Origin: Sedimentisphaerales bacterium
GTDB taxonomy: Bacteria > Planctomycetota > Phycisphaerae > Sedimentisphaerales > SG8-4
Reading direction: 5' to 3'
Assembly (NCBI GenBank): GCA_016932895.1
Contig: JAFGCA010000173.1
Span: forward strand, 1 to 16,924
DNA length: 16,924 nucleotides
Both the position numbers and the translations under genes were made by a program. How positions within the stretch are numbered: position 1 is the stretch's first letter; every line of letters begins with the position of its first letter. This document shows positions 1 through 5,786 of this stretch, in pieces. The notes below the pieces were generated by a model. It ran no database searches and was not told the origin of the DNA. It saw only the letters and a program-made list of their open reading frames with translations.

Positions 1-411
1 CTCCACCTCGAGCCAGCAGACGCCCTCGGCTTTCTTCTCAACGACCGTGGCGCGGCAGAAGTCGCGTCGGGACCGGTCCTTGATGACGATCCGCTCGCCC
101 GGCTTGACCTTGCGGGCGCCCTTGAGCATCACCTCCCAGACACCGGCTTCGCCGGCCGGGCGCAGGTACAATCCCTCCAGCTTGCCGCCCGTTTCCCGCT
201 GGGCGAAGAACCGGGCCGGCAGCACCTTGGTGTCGTTGAGCACGAGGCAGTCGCCGGCGCTGAGAAAATCGCCCAGGCGCCCGAAGCGGGCGTCCACGAG
301 CCGGCCCGTCGCACGATCCAGCACGAGCAGCCGCGACTCGCTGCGCACCGCAGCAGGCTGCTGCGCGATCAATTCGGACGGTAATTCGTAGTCGAGCTGA
401 TCTGTCTTCAC
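1..411 (-). CDS. queA: S-adenosylmethionine:tRNA ribosyltransferase-isomerase QueA, N-terminal 137 codons (partial)
   Basis: QueA transfers and isomerises the ribosyl group of SAM onto 7-aminomethyl-7-deazaguanine in tRNA, giving epoxyqueuosine; it is a cytoplasmic enzyme. The translated minus strand begins MKTDQLDYELPSELIAQQP, the typical QueA opening, and continues with LVLDRATGRLVDARF and LVLNDTKVLPARF, the conserved N-terminal block. The reading frame is open to base 1, so the C-terminal part (QueA is usually about 340-350 aa) lies outside the window. The start is GTG at 411, fixed by the family's N-terminus; no in-frame start lies just upstream. There is no convincing Shine-Dalgarno before this GTG. 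The bases directly upstream belong to a palindromic repeat whose edge lies about 5 bp from the start codon, so the native leader may have been replaced. Identification is by recognised motifs and is firm. Confidence 0.93.
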   Translation of the reverse strand, partial: MKTDQLDYELPSELIAQQPAAVRSESRLLVLDRATGRLVDARFGRLGDFLSAGDCLVLNDTKVLPARFFAQRETGGKLEGLYLRPAGEAGVWEVMLKGARKVKPGERIVIKDRSRRDFCRATVVEKKAEGVCWLEVE

Positions 412-415
412 AATT

Positions 416-590
416 GAACTTTGCAAAATGGAGAGTAGGCTTACTTTAGGGAGGAAAAATCTTCTTGTCGATTTTTCCTCCCGAGAACGGAAGTGCTCTG
501 CGTATGGGTACCTAAGCCCCTTCTTCAAGGAAATCGCACCAACGATTTCCTTGAAGAATATAAGCCTACTCTCCATTTTGCAAAACTCTT
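416..590 (+). repeat. Structured palindromic element, copy 1 (MITE-like, cloverleaf fold)
   Basis: Perfect 24-bp terminal inverted repeats lie at 420-443 and 561-584; each ends in the self-complementary TTTTGCAAAA or a near version. Inside are two long hairpins: 449-461 with 470-482 (13 bp, arm GGGAGGAAAAATC) and 521-536 with 543-558 (16 bp, arm TTCTTCAAGGAAATCG). A short one lies at 506-509/516-519. Folded as single strand, the outer arms close a stem carrying three hairpins, a cloverleaf. A second copy in opposite orientation lies at 1105-1279. Comparing the two extends the shared unit to 416-590 (GAACT at the left end, ACTCTT at the right). It encodes no plausible protein. The pattern fits a non-autonomous palindromic mobile element; the family is not recognised. 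Confidence 0.88.
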
Positions 591-604
591 CCTGGCGAGT
601 TCAC

Positions 605-610
605 ATTATC
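605..610 (-). promoter_or_regulatory. queA: Possible -10 box (GATAAT) upstream of copy 1, facing queA
   Basis: On the minus strand the hexamer GATAAT is preceded by TG at the extended -10 position only loosely, and the -35 candidate 17 bp upstream (TTTTGT) is poor. If used, the transcript would run through the whole palindromic element before reaching the queA GTG. This is weak evidence, given because no better promoter is visible between the repeat and queA. Confidence 0.22.
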
Positions 611-791
611 AGACCGCGGCAGCGAGAACAAAAAATTTCGCCGCCCATAATAAGCCAACCGCCGCGATTGTGCGACCGCGTGCGGTTTTCCGCCACAGTG
701 TCACCCCGGCCCATCCGATAGCGACAACGCAGGCGCTATCCCGGGCCGGGCTAACCAGAATCGCAGCAACCCCATTCCAAAGGGTGGGATC

Positions 792-989
792 ATGTATTGC
801 CAGAGGAGTTTCGAACGCAGCGCCACATCGATCGCGGCCCTGAACCGGGCGCAGCTCAAGAACCGCATCAAGCACTTTCGCGGCCGCTTCAAGCTCGATT
901 TCACCGACGATTACCTCGACGGCATCAGCGTCGACCGCCTGCGGCACATCCTGCTGGCGGCGCTGATCAACGCCCGGTCGCATCACTGA
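792..989 (+). CDS. Small protein of unknown function, 65 aa, between inverted repeat copies
   Basis: The ATG at 792 follows a purine-rich stretch (GGGTGGGATC) that can serve as a ribosome binding site. The product is basic at its N-terminus and has no membrane segment or signal peptide. Its second half (residues about 26-58, containing FRGRFKLDF, DDYLDGISVDRL and RHILLAAL) reads like a folded amphipathic-helix segment, not random translation. I have an impression of similar short proteins in planctomycete genomes but cannot name a family. The gene is isolated: the palindromic elements lie about 200 bp upstream and 115 bp downstream, so it sits as cargo between two inverted copies. A terminator-like hairpin follows at 1009-1041, though its U-tract favours the opposite strand. 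A function cannot be assigned; it could still be a chance ORF. Confidence 0.55.
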   Translation: MYCQRSFERSATSIAALNRAQLKNRIKHFRGRFKLDFTDDYLDGISVDRLRHILLAALINARSHH

Positions 990-993
990 GCGC

Positions 994-1041
994 GGGTGAA
1001 AAAAAGAAAGTTCCCATCTGAGCCGCGCTCAAATGGGAACT
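994..1041 (-). terminator. Rho-independent terminator, minus-strand direction
   Basis: Bases 1009-1023 and 1027-1041 form a 15-bp stem (arm AGTTCCCATCTGAGC, one C-A mismatch) with a 3-nt loop. Read on the minus strand the hairpin is followed by TTCTTTTTTTCACC, a U-tract. No U-tract follows on the plus strand. It therefore most likely ends transcription coming from the pseudopilin gene at 1282-2136. The distance from that gene's stop codon is about 240 bp, because repeat copy 2 lies between them. Confidence 0.72.
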
Positions 1042-1087
1042 CATTGGCTTCGTATCGTTGATCCGGCCCAACGACGCGGACGGATCG

Positions 1088-1113
1088 AAAACTCTTGTTA
1101 GAATAAGAGTTTT
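1088..1113. repeat. Small inverted repeat adjoining repeat copy 2
   Basis: AAAACTCTT (1088-1096) and AAGAGTTTT (1105-1113) are perfect 9-bp inverted repeats with an 8-nt loop. The right arm is the edge of repeat copy 2. The left arm matches the outer terminus shared by both copies (CAAAACTCTT), so it may be a remnant of a further copy end or a product of insertion. Confidence 0.6.
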
Positions 1114-1279
1114 GCAAAATGGACATTAGGCTTATATTCTTCAAGGAAATCGTTGGTATGATTTCCTTGAAGACGGGCTTATGTGCCCATATGGAAAGCA
1201 CTTACGTTCTCGGGAGGAAAAATCGACAAGAAGATTTTTCCTCCCTAAAGCAAGCCTAATCTCCATTTTGCAAAAGTTC
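1105..1279 (-). repeat. Structured palindromic element, copy 2 (inverted relative to copy 1)
   Basis: The reverse complement of this segment matches copy 1 (416-590) with about 13 substitutions and two single-base indels by eye, near 91% identity. Terminal arms at 1110-1134 and 1251-1275 match at 23 of 25 positions. Hairpins lie at 1139-1151/1160-1172 (CTTCAAGGAAATC) and 1212-1224/1233-1245 (GGGAGGAAAAATC). A GGGC/GCCC mini-hairpin lies in the middle. The 36-bp region around the GGGAGGAAAAATC hairpin is identical between the copies. The element ends 3 bp from the stop codon of the pseudopilin gene and precedes that gene's probable terminator. Confidence 0.87.
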
Positions 1280-1281
1280 AC

Positions 1282-2136
1282 TTAGAAGTTGGGAGCGTAC
1301 CCCACCTTGCCCCAGCAGGCCCTCTGCAGATTGTACAGGTCTTCGTACCCGGACTCCGTTGTGGGCGAGAAGTTGGCGCTCGGGTGCGTGCGCTGACGAT
1401 TCCGGCCCTCGATGACCGTATCGGTCCCTTTCCATTTCCAGTACTCGGCGTGGCCGTCCGCCATGCCGACGTTGGTGCCGTCGCCGTGCCGCACGGGCGG
1501 GTCGTCCCACCACTGGGCCTGGTTGTAGTGCATCGCAAAGCTGTCGGGCGTCACCCAGCCTTCGTCGATATAGACCATGCGATTGGCCGGGGTCGGACTG
1601 CCCATCTCCGTCGTCTTCTTCAGCCACAAAACGGTATTGCCGTTGCGAGCGCCGATGTCGTTAATGTAGTTGCCCTTGTCAATAAATGTACCGGTACGGT
1701 GCAGACCGTTCGGACCGTCCTGGGCTGCATAGGTCACCAACTCACCGCGCGTACCCGTCGGACAGGCGTACAGCTTGATTTCCTTGACGTACTCCCACAT
1801 GGCGCCATGACGGATCTGATCTTCCTGCTGCTCCTCGGGGAGCTGGTCGCCCTGGGTGTAATTGGCCGCCCAGCACCTGCCGACCCACGCAATCTCGCTC
1901 TTGTTCTGGTAAGTGCGGTCGATACCGCCGGCGCCGTTGACAATCCGGCTGTCGTTCTCGTCGGCATACATGATCCACGAAAGCCCGAGCTGTTTGAGAT
2001 TGCCCATGCAGACGGCCCGCTTGCCCTGCTCCTTGGCTCGTTGCAGCGCGGGCATCAGGATCGCCATCAGGACCGCGATCACGGCGATCACGACCAGAAG
2101 CTCGATCAAAGTAAAACCCCCTGTTCGTTTCTTCAT
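1282..2136 (-). CDS. Pseudopilin-like secreted protein, type II methylation motif and H-X9-DG domain (284 aa)
   Basis: The N-terminus [19 protein letters not shown] is a class III prepilin signal. Prepilin peptidase would cleave after G7, leaving F8 at +1 and E12 at the conserved +5 position, followed by a hydrophobic helix to about residue 29. The C-terminal third contains H217[10 protein letters not shown]227-G228, the H-X9-DG motif of the prepilin-processing-associated family that is greatly expanded in Planctomycetota. The start at 2136 is chosen because it gives the correct pilin leader and has GGAG 8 bp upstream; an upstream in-frame ATG at 2178 would place an atypical extension before the leader. 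The protein is probably membrane-anchored and assembled or exported by a type II secretion/type IV pilus-like machine, which is not encoded here. The exact role of such proteins is not established. A second, related gene lies 201 bp upstream on the same strand. Confidence 0.9.
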   Translation of the reverse strand: MKKRTGGFTLIELLVVIAVIAVLMAILMPALQRAKEQGKRAVCMGNLKQLGLSWIMYADENDSRIVNGAGGIDRTYQNKSEIAWVGRCWAANYTQGDQLPEEQQEDQIRHGAMWEYVKEIKLYACPTGTRGELVTYAAQDGPNGLHRTGTFIDKGNYINDIGARNGNTVLWLKKTTEMGSPTPANRMVYIDEGWVTPDSFAMHYNQAQWWDDPPVRHGDGTNVGMADGHAEYWKWKGTDTVIEGRNRQRTHPSANFSPTTESGYEDLYNLQRACWGKVGYAPNF

Positions 2137-2337
2137 TCTTTGGCTCCTATTACAGTTACACCTATTGCGCGCCGGCAAAAAATGCCGCCGCCAGAGTTCC
2201 CTGGGGATCAGAAAACGTGATTGAATCGCAGTGTCTCACCAGTCCTTGTCGTCTTTACCCGCTTGGACCTGCCACGTGGTCCTCAATACGCTACCCCAAA
2301 ACCTTGCTATCGAAAAACCCGATTGAATTTCGGCGTC

Positions 2338-3147
2338 TTAATACTCCTTGAAGCCCCTCATCCACGCCGGCCAGTCTGCCGGGTTGCAGCCCCCTGCCTT
2401 GGTCCATGGACCGGCTGTGTTGAAATTCTTGCTCCACTTGAGCGTCCAGAGCTCCTTAAGACCGACGGGACGCACCGACCAATCGCCGAACAGATTGTTC
2501 AGAGTGCCGCCGTGCCGGTCCACGCAGACGCGCTCCATCTCGTTGGTGTTGGGCCGGTCGGGGATCGCCATGATACCGTCGGTAATTTCCGGCGGCTGAT
2601 CCTGGAAGCGAGGCCAGGCATCGACCCACCACTGGCCCTGGAACAGCGGGATATTGTACGCTCCCGCTACATTCGGCGTTCGCCAGTACTCTGAGCTCGG
2701 CCCCCGACCCCATATCCCACCGGTGCGACTTGGCAGAAGGTTGCACATCCAGCCGTTCGGCCCGTAGCTGCCGATATATTCGTTGGCCGCGCCTCGGTTA
2801 ACCACCCAGGCGTCGTACGCCCAGGAACCGATCTTCTGATAGTTGGAAGGCTTGGACGCCATCGGACAGACGCGGATGTCCTCGTTGACGGTGTCGTCCA
2901 TCTCCATCATCTTCACGAACCACCATTCGCCGTTGCCGGTGCCCTCTCCGCTGAGCCAATAGCCGTCGTTCTCGTCGCAGTACATCTTCCAGATCAGCGC
3001 CCACTGTTTCAGGTTGGCCTGGCAGACGACTTTCTTGGCCTGTTTCTTGACGCGGCTCATGGCGGGCATGAGAATGGACATCAGCAGGGCGATGATCGCA
3101 ATGACGACCAACAGCTCGATCAGCGTGAAGCCTTTTTTCTTGGACAT
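2338..3147 (-). CDS. Pseudopilin-like secreted protein, H-X9-DW variant (269 aa)
   Basis: The N-terminus [20 protein letters not shown] is a class III prepilin leader: cleavage after G6, F7 at +1, E11 at +5, then a hydrophobic helix to about residue 29. The mature domain has ANLKQWALIWKMYCDEND, matching the NLKQL-YADEND region of the neighbouring paralogue. Its C-terminal motif is H212-X9-D222-W223, so the usual DG is DW. It ends with a tryptophan-rich tail (ADWPAWMRGFKEY). The start at 3147 gives the correct leader and has AGGAG 7 bp upstream; the ORF is open further upstream to an ATG at 3300, but that stretch looks non-coding. It is transcribed towards, and possibly with, the second pseudopilin gene. 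It is probably an exported envelope protein; its precise function is unknown. Confidence 0.9.
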   Translation of the reverse strand: MSKKKGFTLIELLVVIAIIALLMSILMPAMSRVKKQAKKVVCQANLKQWALIWKMYCDENDGYWLSGEGTGNGEWWFVKMMEMDDTVNEDIRVCPMASKPSNYQKIGSWAYDAWVVNRGAANEYIGSYGPNGWMCNLLPSRTGGIWGRGPSSEYWRTPNVAGAYNIPLFQGQWWVDAWPRFQDQPPEITDGIMAIPDRPNTNEMERVCVDRHGGTLNNLFGDWSVRPVGLKELWTLKWSKNFNTAGPWTKAGGCNPADWPAWMRGFKEY

Positions 3148-3670
3148 TCTCAACTCCTTGTCATTTGCGGCTCGGGCCGGATTCGACAACTTCCCTCCCT
3201 GCCGACGGCACGTCAAAAAAAGACCCCTGCGCCGCCGGTACGTCCTATTGACCGCGACTGCCTCCGCGGCAGATCGCGGCACGATGGGCGGTCCGCCCAA
3301 CCACAGTCAGAGATGCGCAAACACCTGCCGTTGTTCCCTTTTCGCGGCCGCCACCGGATCTTTGCCGCAATATCCCGGAACGAAGAGGCCAAACCTGCTC
3401 AATATGCCGCACCCCCCTGTACAACCTCAGCACTCCGGCCCGGGTGACTCAAAGCCACCCAAACGCTCTATCATACCACCGCCGAGAGAGACTGTCAAGG
3501 AGAGACCCGGTTGATTATGGGACGGCCCGAGGGCGGATTTGCGCGAACCCTGTGACCCGCAAACCCAGTATTTACAAAGCTTTATGTATCCGCCCGGTGG
3601 ACAGGCGGCGCCGGAGAATAGGGTAAAAAGAAATCTGCCAATCCCTCGTCTCCTGGGTCATGCGACGCTT
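3148..3670. other. Intergenic region upstream of the pseudopilin pair, no gene seen
   Basis: No coding region is supported here. A perfect 15-bp palindrome, TGGGCGG-T-CCGCCCA, lies at 3285-3299, about 140 bp upstream of the second pseudopilin start, and could be an operator; nothing else supports this. I found no clear sigma70 or sigma54 promoter for the pseudopilin gene. Confidence 0.4.
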
Positions 3671-3778
3671 GTCATCCTGCAGCGGAGCGGAGTGAAGAAC
3701 GCGGCCCGCGTGCGTCCCTTCTGGTGCGATGCTGACTTCTCCTTCGCAGCCCAGATGCTTCACTTCGTTCAGCATGAC
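3671..3778. repeat. Dispersed intergenic inverted repeat (type A)
   Basis: GTCATCCTG...AGTGAAG at 3671-3697 is mirrored by CTTCACTTCGTTCAGCATGAC at 3759-3778. Translated on the minus strand the ends read MLNEVKHL and APLQDDKRR, familiar nonsense peptides that arise from a dispersed repeat found between genes of many unrelated bacteria. It is non-coding. Confidence 0.65.
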
Positions 3779-3837
3779 CGCCCTCGAAAGAGTTGAGACA
3801 GAGCACCAGTACCGCGTTTCATGAATCGTGCGACCAT

Positions 3838-3914
3838 AGATTGCTTCGCTCCGCTCGCAATGACACGGAGGACTAATATCTGTGATTGCGAGAAGCGTAG
3901 CGACGAAGCAATCT
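3838..3914. repeat. Dispersed intergenic inverted repeat (type B)
   Basis: AGATTGCTTCG (3838-3848) and CGAAGCAATCT (3904-3914) are perfect 11-bp ends. The longer arms, GATTGCTTCGCTCCGCTCGC against GCGAGAAGCGTAGCGACGAA, continue the symmetry with a small indel. The minus-strand translation CHCERSEAI is a hallmark of a very common dispersed repeat. It lies about 60 bp downstream of fucU and could form a hairpin in its 3' end. Confidence 0.7.
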
Positions 3915-3975
3915 CCTCCCGCCTGGTCGCGGAACTTGCGAAATGCGGTGCTAACCCGCAAGCCGTTTAGATCGC

Positions 3976-4401
3976 CTACAGGACGCCCTTTTTGAGGATG
4001 ACGTTGGCGTAGAGGGCCTTTTCGCTGGTGGCAACGACGGCGTAGGCCTTCTTGGCCCGCTCGTAGAAGGCGAATCGCTCGACGAACTCGAAATCGGAGA
4101 ATTCTTCGCCGCTGTCGGCGACGATGGTGCGGTATTGCTCCCAGATGGTGGGCTTGGTGTCGTCTCCGGGTACGACGCTCATCAGGGCCACGGGGCGCTC
4201 CACGTAGATATCGAGCGGGAAGAGCTTGAGCACGGCTTCCAGCAGCTCGGGGACGCCGTGCCCGTCGCAGCGGAGCAGCCGCTGGGCAACGCTGGCGGCG
4301 GGAAAATTGCCGTCGGCCAGGACGATCTCGTCGCCGTGGCCCATCTCCATCAGCGTCTTCAGCAGTTCGGGCGAAAGGATCGAAGGAATGTTCTTCAGCA
4401 T
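3976..4401 (-). CDS. fucU: L-fucose mutarotase, RbsD/FucU family (141 aa)
   Basis: FucU interconverts the alpha and beta anomers of L-fucose in the cytoplasm, feeding sugar into catabolism. The product opens with MLKNIPSILSPELLKTLMEM, then has GHGDEIVLADGNFPA (residues about 21-35) with the His-Gly-Asp of the RbsD/FucU active site. Near the C-terminus it has RFAFYERAKKAYAVV and YANVILKKGVL. Its length is almost identical to E. coli FucU (140 aa), and the FYERA and LLKKGV-type segments favour FucU over RbsD. The ATG at 4401 has AGGAG about 10 bp upstream. It is transcribed divergently from the serine hydrolase/GH38 operon, with its own promoter candidate at 4451-4478. No fucose isomerase or kinase is present in the window, so the true substrate could be another sugar, such as rhamnose or fuconate-pathway fucose. 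Confidence 0.9.
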   Translation of the reverse strand: MLKNIPSILSPELLKTLMEMGHGDEIVLADGNFPAASVAQRLLRCDGHGVPELLEAVLKLFPLDIYVERPVALMSVVPGDDTKPTIWEQYRTIVADSGEEFSDFEFVERFAFYERAKKAYAVVATSEKALYANVILKKGVL

Positions 4402-4450
4402 GGTATCGGTTCTCCTATTACAGCGATTACAGTCAGGCCAACGATGATGC

Positions 4451-4478
4451 AGTATATCGGCGCAGGGGCGGATTGCAA
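4451..4478 (-). promoter_or_regulatory. fucU: Sigma70-like promoter for fucU
   Basis: On the minus strand TTGCAA (4473-4478) is followed after 16 bp by TATACT (4451-4456). This predicts a transcript start near 4444 and a leader of about 43 nt. Confidence 0.5.
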
Positions 4479-4544
4479 GTGCCGAACGGGTGATTGGCCT
4501 GCGTTGTGTCCTCTGCGCGGCAGCCGCGGGCGAGGCAAAATACG

Positions 4545-4573
4545 GTGACGGGCGCCGGTGGGCTTGCTATGAT
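4545..4573 (+). promoter_or_regulatory. Sigma70-like promoter for the serine hydrolase-GH38 operon
   Basis: GTGACG (4545-4550), a 17-bp spacer and TATGAT (4568-4573). A start near 4580 would leave almost no leader for the ATG at 4583 but a 38-nt leader for the ATG at 4619, which supports the latter start. Confidence 0.5.
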
Positions 4574-4618
4574 GTAGGTCCTATGAATGGACGGAATGGT
4601 TCAGCGCGAAAGGCCGGC

Positions 4619-5776
4619 ATGAAACGTACACTGCTCGTGGCGCTATCGTTGGCAGGGCTCGTTTTCGTATCGGGGGGGTGCTTGCTGCGCCCGGACCGGT
4701 TTCGGACCGAGCATCTGGCACAAATCGACGGCATCGTGACCGAGGAGATCGAGGCCGGTCACATTCCCGGCGCGGTGGTCCTGGTCGGGCGGTCGGACCG
4801 GGTCCTCTACCATAAGGCGTTCGGGTTAGCGGTGGCCGAGCCGTATCAAGCGGACATGCAGAAGGACAGCGTGTTCGACTTAGCCTCGCTGAGCAAGCCG
4901 GTGGGAACGGCCACCTCCGTCATGATCCTGGTCGACCGGAAGAAGCTGAGCCTGGACGACTACGTGAGGGACTGGGTCCCGGCCTTCGGCTGCGGCGGGA
5001 AAGAGGACGCGAGGATCAGGCACCTGCTGACGCACACGTCCGGGCTGCCCCCCTACACGAACGCCGCGGCCCTTCAGGAGCAGTACGGAAACCCCTGCCC
5101 TGAGAAAGTGATCGAGAAGATCTGCAGCCTGGAAGCCGCCAGCGCGCCGGGCGAGAAGTTCAAATACAGTTGCCTCGGCTATATCATGCTGGCGCAAATC
5201 GTGGAGATCGCGTCCGGACAGAGCATCGACCAATTCGCGCGGGACAACATCTTCGCGCCGCTGGGCATGAAGCACACGACGTACAACCCGCCGGCCTCGT
5301 GGACCGACCGGATCGCGGCCACCGAGATCGTCGACGGCGAGCTGCTGCGCGGCTCCGTGCACGATCCGCTGGCGCGGTTGATGGCGGGCGTCTCGGGCAA
5401 CGCGGGCGTCTTCTCCAGCGCCTCGGACCTGTCGATCTACTGCCGCATGTTGCTGCACGAAGGCCGGTGGAGAGGCCGCCAGGTTCTCAGCCGCACCGCC
5501 GTGGAGCGATTGACTACGGAGAACTCTCACGGCCGGGCCCTGGGATTCGATCTGAGCTCCGGCTACGCCTGGATCAAAGGCGCGTACGCCTCGCCTCAGG
5601 CCTTCTGCCACTCGGGCTACACCGGCATCTCGCTCGTGTGCGACCCGGCGTCTCGCACGTACGTCATCATCCTGACCAACCGGGCGCATCCGTCCGACGG
5701 AGGAACCGCCAAGCCGATCCGCACGAAAATCGCCGACGTCGTGTTTCAGCCTTATGCGCGCGACGAGTCACTGTAA
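4619..5776 (+). CDS. Serine hydrolase of the beta-lactamase / penicillin-binding superfamily, probable lipoprotein (385 aa)
   Basis: The protein carries the three class C beta-lactamase-type motifs in order: S90-L-S-K93 (catalytic SxxK), Y183-S-C185 (in place of the usual Y-x-N) and H331-S-G333 (H/KxG). Typical flanking segments LLTHTSGLPPY and GNAGVFSSASDL are also present. The first 21 residues form a signal peptide ending in VSGGC, a somewhat atypical lipobox, so C21 may be lipidated. The start at 4619 is chosen because it begins at the signal peptide and fits the promoter; ATG 4583 would add 12 residues. Members of this superfamily include esterases, D-amino peptidases and beta-lactamases, so the substrate cannot be read from sequence. 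Its stop codon overlaps the ribosome binding site of the GH38 gene (TAAGGAG), so the two are probably translationally coupled. A role in deacylating or trimming the glycan attacked by the mannosidase is inference. Confidence 0.88.
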   Translation: MKRTLLVALSLAGLVFVSGGCLLRPDRFRTEHLAQIDGIVTEEIEAGHIPGAVVLVGRSDRVLYHKAFGLAVAEPYQADMQKDSVFDLASLSKPVGTATSVMILVDRKKLSLDDYVRDWVPAFGCGGKEDARIRHLLTHTSGLPPYTNAAALQEQYGNPCPEKVIEKICSLEAASAPGEKFKYSCLGYIMLAQIVEIASGQSIDQFARDNIFAPLGMKHTTYNPPASWTDRIAATEIVDGELLRGSVHDPLARLMAGVSGNAGVFSSASDLSIYCRMLLHEGRWRGRQVLSRTAVERLTTENSHGRALGFDLSSGYAWIKGAYASPQAFCHSGYTGISLVCDPASRTYVIILTNRAHPSDGGTAKPIRTKIADVVFQPYARDESL

Positions 5777-5786
5777 GGAGCACGTT

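Noticed and set aside
428..843. Two overlapping open frames running from repeat copy 1 into the spacer, and one over copy 2 (983-1201 minus).
   Set aside because: They begin inside the palindromic element and have no ribosome binding site or recognisable domain.
1105..1279. Interpretation of repeat copy 2 as an ordinary terminator of the pseudopilin gene.
   Set aside because: Its hairpins are not followed by a U-tract and an identical structure lies in a promoter-proximal position upstream of queA; the real terminator candidate is at 994-1041.
3572..3961. 129-codon minus-strand frame containing CHCERSEAI and MLNEVKHL.
   Set aside because: These peptides are by-products of dispersed non-coding repeats, not protein.
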